Below are positions 35,165-41,258 of a DNA stretch of 64,000 nt, one piece after another. The DNA comes from Pseudomonas sp. RIT409. GTDB taxonomy: Bacteria > Pseudomonadota > Gammaproteobacteria > Pseudomonadales > Pseudomonadaceae. The notes beneath the pieces were generated by a model. That model saw nothing but the letters and a program-made list of their open reading frames with translations, was not told the DNA's origin and searched no databases. The DNA is taken from NCBI RefSeq assembly GCF_003052515.2, contig NZ_QARE02000017.1, positions 1 to 64,000 on the forward strand, in the 5' to 3' direction. The translations under genes and the position numbers were made by a program. Position 1 is the first letter of the stretch. Every line of letters begins with the position of its first letter.

Positions 35165-35185
35165 AAAAAAACCGCCTATTGGCGG
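35165..35185 (-). terminator. Intergenic terminator before J
   Basis: Minus-strand CCGCC-AATA-GGCGG stem followed by a 7-T run; the J ribosome site follows at once. Probably a partial terminator that tunes tail gene output or is overridden by antitermination. Confidence 0.7.
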
Positions 35186-35205
35186 CCGGGTGTTTCAGTT
35201 CAGGG

Positions 35206-35814
35206 TCAGGCTTTGTCTTCGGCAACAATTGAGGCGGAAATGATCGCCCCGCCCCATCGGCGGTTGCCAACGCAGATCGGTACCGGGTTGCCGCTCGCGA
35301 CGGTGTTCTTGGCACTGCCGAATGCGTACGAGGGCATATTCTCAGGCGACGCGCTCTGGCGAAGTCCTGAGGCTTGCGGGCTGAGCATTTGGATGACGCC
35401 TCCGGCAGCTAGCGCGGCGCCAACTGGTACGAGAGCGGTACTCGCACCACCAGTAAATCCTGACAATCCATAACCGGCCACTATGAGCACCGCGCCGATC
35501 ACGGTTTGCAGTAAACCTGCCCGCTTGCCACCTTTGATTACCGGCAAAATCCTGAGGGTTTTCGTACCACCCAGTTCGAAGTTTTCGACGCCGACGTTCT
35601 GCCCGTTGCGAAATACCGCAAATTCCATTCCTAGCCGCTGCAGCCTTAAGATCTCTTCAGCAAAACCAGGAACAGCAGCTTTCAAAGCCCTGAAGACTTC
35701 CCACACACTTCCGGTGTCAAGTTGGAATTGATGCTTTCGGAAGAATTTCCGGCCAAGGATGCTGCTAAGCTCAATAGTCGTTTTAGGGGTGTAGAGGATC
35801 GCTGGATCTGACAT
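35206..35814 (-). CDS. Tail assembly protein I
   Basis: 202 residues of the lambda I family: an N-terminal globular part with FRALKAAVPGFAEEILRL and LGGTKTLRILPVI, a Gly/Ala-rich hydrophobic segment (about 115-150) and a C-terminal GSAKNTVASGNPVPICVGNRRWGG. In lambda, I acts with J and K in tail-tip assembly. It should follow K directly, but a 3.5-kb insertion with an immunity module separates them here. Confidence 0.88.
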   Translation of the reverse strand: MSDPAILYTPKTTIELSSILGRKFFRKHQFQLDTGSVWEVFRALKAAVPGFAEEILRLQRLGMEFAVFRNGQNVGVENFELGGTKTLRILPVIKGGKRAGLLQTVIGAVLIVAGYGLSGFTGGASTALVPVGAALAAGGVIQMLSPQASGLRQSASPENMPSYAFGSAKNTVASGNPVPICVGNRRWGGAIISASIVAEDKA

Positions 35815-35828
35815 TTCTACCTTCCAAT

Positions 35829-35851
35829 AAAAAAGCCGCTATTCAGCGGCT
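35829..35851 (-). terminator. Terminator after the lipoprotein gene
   Basis: Minus-strand AGCCGCT-GAAT-AGCGGCT stem followed by a 6-T run, 12 bp past the lipoprotein stop; it separates this gene from tail gene I. Confidence 0.8.
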
Positions 35852-35862
35852 CTGGCTTTTAA

Positions 35863-36294
35863 CTAGAGCGAAGTCGGCCTGAGATCAAGACCATTTGTAT
35901 CGCCAGAGATGCGATATCTCTGCAATTCGCCAGGCTTCAGTTCAAGAGATGTTTCCTTGGTTGGCTGACCTATTTGCAGGCCGCACAAACCAGCACCTTC
36001 AGAATCACCAGAAATGCCAATCAAGTGTCGGCCTGGGGAGACTTGTAGCCGGGCAACTTCACCTGTACCAATGCGGGCTGCCACTTGACCATCAAGTAGC
36101 AGAGCGACGTAGCATCCACCGCCAGCCGTCCATCCGTTGTCTCTGGTCACCACCAACGTTCCGCCATCTTTTACGGCCGACTGGCGAGCAAGGAGCCTTT
36201 GTTCGGGAACAGGTGACGCATCGGTTGACGACACAGGCGTTGTGCCGCATCCAGCCAGCAGAGCAACAGCAAGCGCCCCTACAAAAATTCTCAT
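35863..36294 (-). CDS. Phage-encoded lipoprotein, possible superinfection exclusion
   Basis: 143 residues with a lipoprotein signal (MRIFVGALAVALLAGC, lipobox LLAGC). The mature part is small and beta-rich, with two later Cys (GGCYVALLLDGQVAARIG, GAGLCGLQIG) that could form a disulfide. It has its own terminators on both sides, so it is transcribed as a separate cargo unit within the tail region. By position and type it recalls phage exclusion lipoproteins; that role is inference. Confidence 0.7.
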   Translation of the reverse strand: MRIFVGALAVALLAGCGTTPVSSTDASPVPEQRLLARQSAVKDGGTLVVTRDNGWTAGGGCYVALLLDGQVAARIGTGEVARLQVSPGRHLIGISGDSEGAGLCGLQIGQPTKETSLELKPGELQRYRISGDTNGLDLRPTSL

Positions 36295-36361
36295 GATGAT
36301 CCCTCATTGTGGTTTCGGCAGACTCTATCACCGGCAACAAGGTACGCGAAGCAACAGCACG

Positions 36362-36382
36362 AAAACCCCGCATCTGCGGGGT
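36362..36382 (-). terminator. Terminator after the antirepressor operon
   Basis: Minus-strand ACCCCGC-AGAT-GCGGGGT stem followed by a 4-T run, shortly after the KilA-N gene stop. Confidence 0.65.
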
Positions 36383-36402
36383 GCATTCGTGATCATTAAG
36401 GA

Positions 36403-37209
36403 TTAGCTGCGGGAACCGCCTATTACTACTGACGTAGATTCAGCACGCAGCTTGTCAGCCAGGCGCTTTAGCATTTCCTGCACCGACTCTTTCCAGAGGA
36501 CCTGCTGGACAGGCTTGCCGTCACTGTGCTTTTTCCCTGTGTCGGTGATAACAGCGAATAGCTTGCCATCCGGCGTGACCTCCCAGCGCTTCTTGCCCGG
36601 CTTGCAAATCACTTGGCGTTGAAGGCCGCAGTCCGCAAGCAGCTTATTCATGCCGACGGCGCTCATACCAAACTTCGCACCTAGTTCAGTGGGCGTGAAA
36701 TTCAGCTCCTGCGACTCGTTCACCAGCCGCTTGACCCCGGCCATTTCCATCAGGTCTACGCCAATGGCTGACTTCACCATGCTGTTCGCGCTCAGTAGCG
36801 CCTGATTTCCTTCAAGCCCGAACAGCTCGGCAATGCGCCTGGCTGCATCAAGGTTGTCAGCGGCTACGGGCAAGCGTTTTTCTTGCGGAATGTGTTGGTC
36901 GTTTGCTGCTACTGAGTCAAAAGTGCGAATCACATGCAGGCTGAACGTAGGGCTGATCCACATCGCGTATGCGTATACAAGCTCTTTGCAAGCATAAGTG
37001 CCTGGGGCGCGACCGCCGCGAGCAGTCCTCAAACCGGGAATTCCCGCTTTGCCAATTTCTTCCGCCAGCTCCTTGGCCTGCCCGATCCTCATCCACTCAT
37101 TCGGCGCATGACGTTTTTCGCCACCGGCTGCACGATGGAAGTCATTCAGGCTGAACCGGCCGTCTTGGTCTTGGTGAATCTCAATGCCCGCAATTATCAA
37201 GGCACTCAT
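36403..37209 (-). CDS. KilA-N domain antirepressor-type protein
   Basis: 268 residues. Residues ~5-100 form a KilA-N DNA-binding domain (FSLNDFHRAAGGEKRHAPNEW, YACKELVYAYAMWISPTF). The C-terminal part (ELNFTPTELGAKFGMSAVGMNKLLADCGLQ, KRWEVTPDGKLFAV) looks like the KilAC/ANT-type helix-turn-helix end of phage antirepressors. It is last in a three-gene operon, overlapping the preceding gene by 4 bp. It likely acts on a phage repressor or DNA during the switch. Confidence 0.85.
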   Translation of the reverse strand: MSALIIAGIEIHQDQDGRFSLNDFHRAAGGEKRHAPNEWMRIGQAKELAEEIGKAGIPGLRTARGGRAPGTYACKELVYAYAMWISPTFSLHVIRTFDSVAANDQHIPQEKRLPVAADNLDAARRIAELFGLEGNQALLSANSMVKSAIGVDLMEMAGVKRLVNESQELNFTPTELGAKFGMSAVGMNKLLADCGLQRQVICKPGKKRWEVTPDGKLFAVITDTGKKHSDGKPVQQVLWKESVQEMLKRLADKLRAESTSVVIGGSRS

Positions 37210-37233
37210 GCGATCACCCCGTCTTTGATTGCG
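37196..37233. repeat. 38-bp direct repeat, copy A (antirepressor gene junction)
   Basis: Covers the last codons of the P22_AR_N gene and the first codons of the KilA-N gene. It matches 37453-37490 at 35 of 38 positions. The repeat encodes the shared ends '-AIKDGV-x-A' and shared starts 'MSAL-'. Confidence 0.85.
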
Positions 37234-37466
37234 CCTGGAAGCTTCCGAAGCGGTAGGCAGCCAGCATCCTGCTCACCACCCTGAGAAGGTATAGGGATAA
37301 GCCTATACCCCCACCGAGCTTCATTACTTTTCAGCTTGTTCTGTTGAGTTACCCAGTCCAACCCAATGCCATTCACAATGGCTTTCATAGGCACATATGG
37401 GTGACCATCGGGCTCTACCAGAGAAAGATTTACGCCGTGAAATGGCACAGTCATCAACGCACTCAT
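37206..37466 (-). CDS. P22_AR_N antirepressor N-terminal domain, stand-alone
   Basis: 86 residues. MTVPFHGVNLSLVEPDGHPYVPMKAIVNGIGLDWVTQQNKL and CLPLRKLPG match the P22 antirepressor N-terminal domain, which normally continues into a DNA- or protein-binding C-terminal part. Here it stops right after the domain with IKDGVIA, the same end as the Bro-N gene upstream. So it looks like a recombination-made fragment that may still be functional. Overlaps both neighbours by 4 bp. Confidence 0.8.
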   Translation of the reverse strand: MSALMTVPFHGVNLSLVEPDGHPYVPMKAIVNGIGLDWVTQQNKLKSNEARWGYRLIPIPSQGGEQDAGCLPLRKLPGAIKDGVIA

Positions 37467-37490
37467 GCCATCACCCCATCTTTGATTGCG
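37453..37490. repeat. 38-bp direct repeat, copy B (antirepressor gene junction)
   Basis: Covers the last codons of the Bro-N gene and the first codons of the P22_AR_N gene; partner of 37196-37233 (3 mismatches). Recombination between the copies would delete exactly the P22_AR_N gene. Confidence 0.85.
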
Positions 37491-38371
37491 TAACGCTGAG
37501 GCTCATCGATCAGGGCGTTCAAGCCTTTGACAAACGAACCGATGTCTCGCAGCTTGTTGCGCATTGTCCGCACTTCCCACCATGCGCCGTCGACGTCGTA
37601 GCCAGCCCGCGTCAGTTCGCTCAAGATCAGCTCGCAAGGTGAGCGAAAGTTCTCATGCAGATCGGAAATCTTCACATCCAGCCAGGCATGTCCATTGCCT
37701 CGGTCAACCAACATCGACGGCCTGCGACAGGTCAACGCGTCAAGAGGCTGATGGATATTGAGCCGTCCTGGCTGATCAATCTCCTTCCCAAGATATTCGC
37801 CTTCAAGGGCATAACTACCGATGAAGCTACATGCAATGTCGAATTGACCGACAGGTATCAACTCTGTGCGAGGCACATTGAAGCGGGTATGCAGGCGACG
37901 GTGCATCGTCATCGCAAAACTCTGCTGCATCGATGCGGGAACCGCTTTTGCCTTGTCGCGAATCAAGCCCTTGAGAACGTTGAGTTCGCTCATCCCTATC
38001 AGCTCATCCATGAGGGTTGGCATTTTCTTATGATTGTCCTCATAGCGCCCATGCTTGCGAATCGCTGGCAAAACTTCCGAGGTTATCCATTTCTTGAAGC
38101 GCTTAGCCTCAGATTTGCGGCTGCGCAAAATGGCCGAATACAACCCGGACTCGTTAATAACCTGCAGCATTTGTCCGCCGCCAAGGGTACTCACTATCTG
38201 AGTACCCTTTTCGTCGTCATCAAGAATGCGGATCATGTTGAACGCATCACGATATTCGAGAGCTACGGCTACGTCGGTCGCAACGAACCATGGCTGATCG
38301 CCAATCAGCATGGTGCGAACCAGCTTTTCGCCGAAATTGAAAGGTATTACGTTTGTGCTATGATCGCTCAT
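37463..38371 (-). CDS. Bro-N domain phage antirepressor
   Basis: 302 residues from the ATG at 38371 (CAGGAAAAAC upstream); the longer open frame runs back through the Arc-like gene and is not real. Residues ~5-110 are a Bro-N domain (IPFNFGEKLVRTMLIGDQPWFVATDVAVALEY, VINESGLYSAILRSRK, KRFKKWITSEVLPAIRKHG). The C-terminal ~190 residues are a separate helical domain, as in ant proteins of P22-like phages. It is the first antirepressor after the Arc-like gene; its start lies under a predicted antisense RNA. Confidence 0.88.
   Translation of the reverse strand: MSDHSTNVIPFNFGEKLVRTMLIGDQPWFVATDVAVALEYRDAFNMIRILDDDEKGTQIVSTLGGGQMLQVINESGLYSAILRSRKSEAKRFKKWITSEVLPAIRKHGRYEDNHKKMPTLMDELIGMSELNVLKGLIRDKAKAVPASMQQSFAMTMHRRLHTRFNVPRTELIPVGQFDIACSFIGSYALEGEYLGKEIDQPGRLNIHQPLDALTCRRPSMLVDRGNGHAWLDVKISDLHENFRSPCELILSELTRAGYDVDGAWWEVRTMRNKLRDIGSFVKGLNALIDEPQRYAIKDGVMA
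38337..38364 (+). promoter_or_regulatory. Sigma70 promoter for an antisense RNA
   Basis: TTGAAA (38337-38342), 16-bp spacer, TATGAT (38359-38364), with an extended -10 TGC just before. Each hexamer is one base from consensus. It points against the antirepressor gene, from inside its first codons, toward a terminator at 38408-38439. Confidence 0.75.
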
Positions 38372-38439
38372 GACGTTTTTCCTGGTAGTTAGACGTTCTG
38401 CTTCATGAGCCTCAACCGTTGGCGCGGTTGGGGCTTTTT
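38371..38439 (+). ncRNA. Predicted ~69-nt sar-like antisense RNA
   Basis: The promoter at 38337-38364 predicts a 5' end at about 38371, and a strong terminator ends the RNA at about 38439: an 11-bp stem 38408-38418 / 38425-38435 with one G-U pair, a 6-nt loop and a 5-T run. The product is complementary to the ribosome site (38380-38383) and the start of the Bro-N antirepressor mRNA and fills the whole Arc-antirepressor gap. Phage P22 makes a 68-69 nt sar RNA in the same place with the same role. Transcription here is predicted, not observed. Confidence 0.7.
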
Positions 38440-38600
38440 CATGCCTTCCTGATCTGCTCATCTTCCAGTTCCAAAGATTTCCGGAGCCGAAAAACAATCT
38501 CGCCGCTAAGGCTGCGGCCGTTTTCTAGAGCCTTAAGCTCCAACCGCTCCCTCATTTCAGACAGCATCCGCACGGCCGTTGTGATCTTCAATTTAGTCAT
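38439..38600 (-). CDS. Arc-like ribbon-helix-helix repressor
   Basis: 53 residues from ATG 38600 with a strong GGGAGG ribosome site; P22 Arc is also 53 residues. It has an N-terminal beta strand (KLKITTAVR) and the helix pair ERLELKALENGRSLSGEIVFRL. The ENGRS-x-x-x-EI core matches Arc's VAEENGRSVNSEIYQRV. Arc-type dimers bind operators through the strand. It is first in the operon with the antirepressors, 67 bp before the Bro-N gene, as arc precedes ant in P22. Confidence 0.85.
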   Translation of the reverse strand: MTKLKITTAVRMLSEMRERLELKALENGRSLSGEIVFRLRKSLELEDEQIRKA

Positions 38601-38618
38601 GATGCCTCCCTGTTTGCG

Positions 38619-38630
38619 TTTTGTGAGTTT
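38619..38630. promoter_or_regulatory. Operator repeat O1 over the Arc/antirepressor promoter
   Basis: TTTTGTGAGTTT, identical to 38667-38678, 48 bp apart. O1 overlaps the -10 hexamer (38626-38631) of the minus-strand promoter, so a bound repressor would block the arc-antirepressor operon. Confidence 0.7.
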
Positions 38631-38653
38631 ATTGCCTTTCATGCGTTTGTCAA
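38626..38653 (-). promoter_or_regulatory. Promoter of the Arc-antirepressor operon
   Basis: On the minus strand a perfect TTGACA (38648-38653), 16-bp spacer and TAAACT (38626-38631). The -35 lies within an 11-bp inverted repeat GTTTG-T-CAAAC (38645-38655). Confidence 0.7.
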
Positions 38654-38666
38654 ACAGGTTTTTGCT

Positions 38667-38678
38667 TTTTGTGAGTTT
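38667..38678. promoter_or_regulatory. Operator repeat O2 in the XRE gene promoter
   Basis: Second copy of TTTTGTGAGTTT. It lies just upstream of TATGCT (38683-38688), a likely -10 of the plus-strand XRE gene, so the same regulator could control both promoters. Confidence 0.65.
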
Positions 38679-38713
38679 GCAGTATGCTGCGTGCTGAATA
38701 GGAACCCTCGCTT

Positions 38714-39370
38714 ATGAAGAATTTCGCCTCCAACCTGATCAAGATCAGAAGTGAACAAAACATCACTCAGCAAGAACTAGGTGATGCTGCGGGCGTATCC
38801 CCCTCACAAATTTCGAGGTATGAGGCCGGCCAGGCTATGCCTAGAAAAACGATGCTGCTTAAGCTTGCGGAGGCACTACACGTGTCGCCAGAGGCCCTGA
38901 CCGGAGAAACAGATGACAGGCCAAGCATTCCTCTCTATCAAGGGTTTTCCGCACGCCTGCTAGATCTGCGGGCCCAGCAAAAAATCAGCTTAAATACGCT
39001 TGCAAAGATGACCGGCATCCCAACATCTGTGCTTCTTGATTTTGAACTCGGCGATCTTTCACCAAGCACCGAAGACCTATATGAATTAGCGAAAGCGCTG
39101 GGGGTAGAAGCGACGGCTCTGGGCGGTTTTGAGGATGGAGATGAAACTGTCCGAATTCAGCTTGAATTTGACAATGAGGTCGAAGAGCCCGTAGTCATTG
39201 CTGCGACCAAAGCGGCGTACCTCCAGTTTTTGGAGACTTCCGAAAAGTTCGGCATGACTCCCGGAGAAGCGTTATCGGTGTACATGCACAGCTTAGCTGA
39301 AGCTGCTTCTGATCCTGAAAATGCGCCGGCTTGGGCGAAGCAGCTCATTCAAGAACTAAAGTTAAAGTAA
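38714..39370 (+). CDS. XRE repressor with two HTH domains (mnt position)
   Basis: 218 residues. The first HTH is at ~6-60 (IRSEQNITQQELGDAAGVSPSQISRYEAGQAMPRKTM), the second at ~72-125 (RLLDLRAQQKISLNTLAKMTGIPTSVLLDFELGDLSPSTEDL); a C-terminal acidic and helical tail follows. No LexA/CI peptidase Ser or Lys signature is seen, so it is not expected to self-cleave on RecA activation. AGGAA precedes the ATG. It is divergent from the Arc-like gene across two identical operators, the place of mnt in P22 immI. It probably keeps the antirepressors silent in the lysogen. Confidence 0.85.
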   Translation: MKNFASNLIKIRSEQNITQQELGDAAGVSPSQISRYEAGQAMPRKTMLLKLAEALHVSPEALTGETDDRPSIPLYQGFSARLLDLRAQQKISLNTLAKMTGIPTSVLLDFELGDLSPSTEDLYELAKALGVEATALGGFEDGDETVRIQLEFDNEVEEPVVIAATKAAYLQFLETSEKFGMTPGEALSVYMHSLAEAASDPENAPAWAKQLIQELKLK

Positions 39371-39401
39371 GCACTCGACTCAAAATTCTTGGCAGTGTGG
39401 A

Positions 39402-40160
39402 TCACAACCTTGCGGCCCTGTGCCTGAGGATCAGGCGGGTTCTGTCATGCCAAGGACCGCCGAAGACGATGATCTCGGACGGCCTGCCATACATGTGATG
39501 CAGCAAGAACGGTCCCGCTCCGTGCACCTCCGCAGACTCGCCCGGGAGCGCAGGATCGGTGCCGAGATAGATCCCAGCGTGGTTCGGATGCTTGGTGCGC
39601 CCTACTTCCATCACGATCATGTCGCCCCGCTGCGGTGTGCCGACACGCTCGAACCCGGCAGCTTCGTAGGCCTGCTCGTACAAGCTTGAGCCTCCGGCCT
39701 GCTCCCACCATCCGTCCTCACGCTTGAAGGCTTCGAACTCCAACCCCCACTCGCGCTTGTACCAGTCAGCGCAAACCTGCCAGCAGTCCCAAGCGCCGTG
39801 CACGAACGGGCGCCCAAGTAGCGGCGTGTTGCCGGTGGGCACGATGGTTCGCAAGTCGCCCTCCGGCCAACTCAGGATGTGCCAGGGCAACTCGGTCGCC
39901 TCACACATGGCCAGGTCGCGCGGGGACGGTCGGCTGGTGGCGTCGGGGTGCGAATGAACGATGCCGATCACCTCGCCCAGGTCTTCGGCGGCGGCGTACT
40001 CCTCCGGCGCGATCCAGAATTCTTCGTTCGGCTCCGTCGCGGTGTTCGTGCACGGAATGTACTGCTGCTTGCGGCCGATGCTGATCAGCAGCCCGCAGCA
40101 TTCCCGTGGGTACTCGGCGGCCGCGTGCGCCTGCACCGCTTTCAGGATGTGTTTCAGCAT
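39402..40160 (-). CDS. Tail assembly protein K (JAMM peptidase plus NlpC/P60)
   Basis: 252 residues with two enzyme domains. The JAMM (MPN) metallopeptidase has H69-S-H71 and the following Ser/Asp (VHSHPDATSRPSPRD). The NlpC/P60 domain has Cys126 (GAWDCWQVCADW) and His194 (HAGIYLG). This two-domain form is typical of lambda K, which acts in tail-tip assembly and perhaps opens peptidoglycan. ATG 40160 directly follows the L gene stop. Tail gene I, its usual next neighbour, is 3.5 kb further on. Confidence 0.92.
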   Translation of the reverse strand: MLKHILKAVQAHAAAEYPRECCGLLISIGRKQQYIPCTNTATEPNEEFWIAPEEYAAAEDLGEVIGIVHSHPDATSRPSPRDLAMCEATELPWHILSWPEGDLRTIVPTGNTPLLGRPFVHGAWDCWQVCADWYKREWGLEFEAFKREDGWWEQAGGSSLYEQAYEAAGFERVGTPQRGDMIVMEVGRTKHPNHAGIYLGTDPALPGESAEVHGAGPFLLHHMYGRPSEIIVFGGPWHDRTRLILRHRAARL

Positions 40161-40162
40161 GA

Positions 40163-40912
40163 TCAACTCCGAGCGATGAGGGAGACGGCTGGGAAACCGC
40201 CAAAGGGCAACTGATTACCATCACCGAACCGAGGCACGCACCCGCGCGCCAGCGTGGCATCGCATTCGTCCTTCTCGGGGTCGTCGGTGAGGTTGCCGTC
40301 TTTGTCCCGGTATGGACCGGTGTAGCCGCAGTTCGGCCCACGGTATCCACCCGTCATGCACCAGTGGCAAAGCGTCGTCATCTGCCTGCCGATCGACTCC
40401 CCGCCCACGTCACCAGGGCTGGCCAGTTCCCACGTTACGCTCGAACCGTTTTCCGAGGTCTTCTGATCGAGGTACCAGACCTCGATCGACTCCTGCGTCG
40501 GATCTGCGTTGGGGTTGCCCGCCGGGAAGTTCTCGGCGTCGAGGTAGGTGCCCAGCGTGTGATGCATGGTCAGCTTGAACTCGAGCAGGTCCTCGAAGGC
40601 AAGACACAGAGCGGTGATACGCCCATTCACGTTCCCGACTGACAGCTTCGGGCGAACTGCCGTGCCGTCGCCATTGGCCTCGATGCCGTCGATCTGCATC
40701 GGCCAGGCGCCGTACTCGTTGCCCTGCCACCAGATCGACTTGGCTGGCAGTTGATCCGCATCGGCGCCAGCGGCCAACAGTTCAGCTGCCGTGTAGGGAA
40801 TGGCATGCCCATGAAAGCGCAGCACGTCGGCGCCGTAGTCGCTGCCGTCCAGTTCGAATAGGAGCACCTCGCTCCCAGGCTCGAGTACCTGAATATCTTT
40901 GATCAGAGGCAT
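40163..40912 (-). CDS. Minor tail protein L
   Basis: 249 residues of the lambda L family. The C-terminal half holds the conserved cysteines (CHWCMTGGYRGPNCGYTG, DECDATLARGC) reported to hold an iron-sulfur cluster in L proteins of lambdoid phages. It joins the tail tip between M and K. The downstream K start follows with no gap. Confidence 0.92.
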   Translation of the reverse strand: MPLIKDIQVLEPGSEVLLFELDGSDYGADVLRFHGHAIPYTAAELLAAGADADQLPAKSIWWQGNEYGAWPMQIDGIEANGDGTAVRPKLSVGNVNGRITALCLAFEDLLEFKLTMHHTLGTYLDAENFPAGNPNADPTQESIEVWYLDQKTSENGSSVTWELASPGDVGGESIGRQMTTLCHWCMTGGYRGPNCGYTGPYRDKDGNLTDDPEKDECDATLARGCVPRFGDGNQLPFGGFPAVSLIARS

Positions 40913-40919
40913 ATGAGCC

Positions 40920-41258
40920 CTATGGAAGGTATGACTGGGTGAAGGTGGTAGTCAGCGTGTAAACCCCGGCACCATTGGGTGTGATGGCCGGGGCGGTGGC
41001 TCGCCAGAACCCCAGCTCGCCCAGCGGCGGCGTCCAGAAGAACGACTTGAAGTTGCCGTGGCGATCAAGGAAGGCCTTGATCTGCCGGGCCACCGTTTCG
41101 TTCACGACGAAGGTGAGGGGCCAACTGTCCTCGCGGTTGTTGATCCCGTCGCCTACCACCTGCTCATAACCGCTCCCAAATTTCGATGAGCGCACCCGGT
41201 ACCCCGGCGCACTGGTCGGCTCAATCCTTGGGCACCAGGTGAATGTCTCAACGGCCAT
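40920..41258 (-). CDS. Minor tail protein M
   Basis: 112 residues from ATG 41258 (MAVETFTWCPR); the upstream frame extension lies in the tape measure gene and is discarded. VRSSKFGSGYEQVVGDGINN and FLDRHGNFKSFFWTPP are typical of the lambda M family. Overlaps the tape measure gene end by 11 bp. Confidence 0.9.
   Translation of the reverse strand: MAVETFTWCPRIEPTSAPGYRVRSSKFGSGYEQVVGDGINNREDSWPLTFVVNETVARQIKAFLDRHGNFKSFFWTPPLGELGFWRATAPAITPNGAGVYTLTTTFTQSYLP

Noticed and set aside
34048..35232. 394-residue plus-strand open frame
   Set aside because: Antisense to the N-terminal conserved part of J; no ribosome site or motif.
37463..38497. Longer form of the Bro-N antirepressor starting at 38497
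   Set aside because: The extra 42 residues overlap the Arc-like gene and the terminator and lack coding character; ATG 38371 has its own ribosome site and begins the domain.
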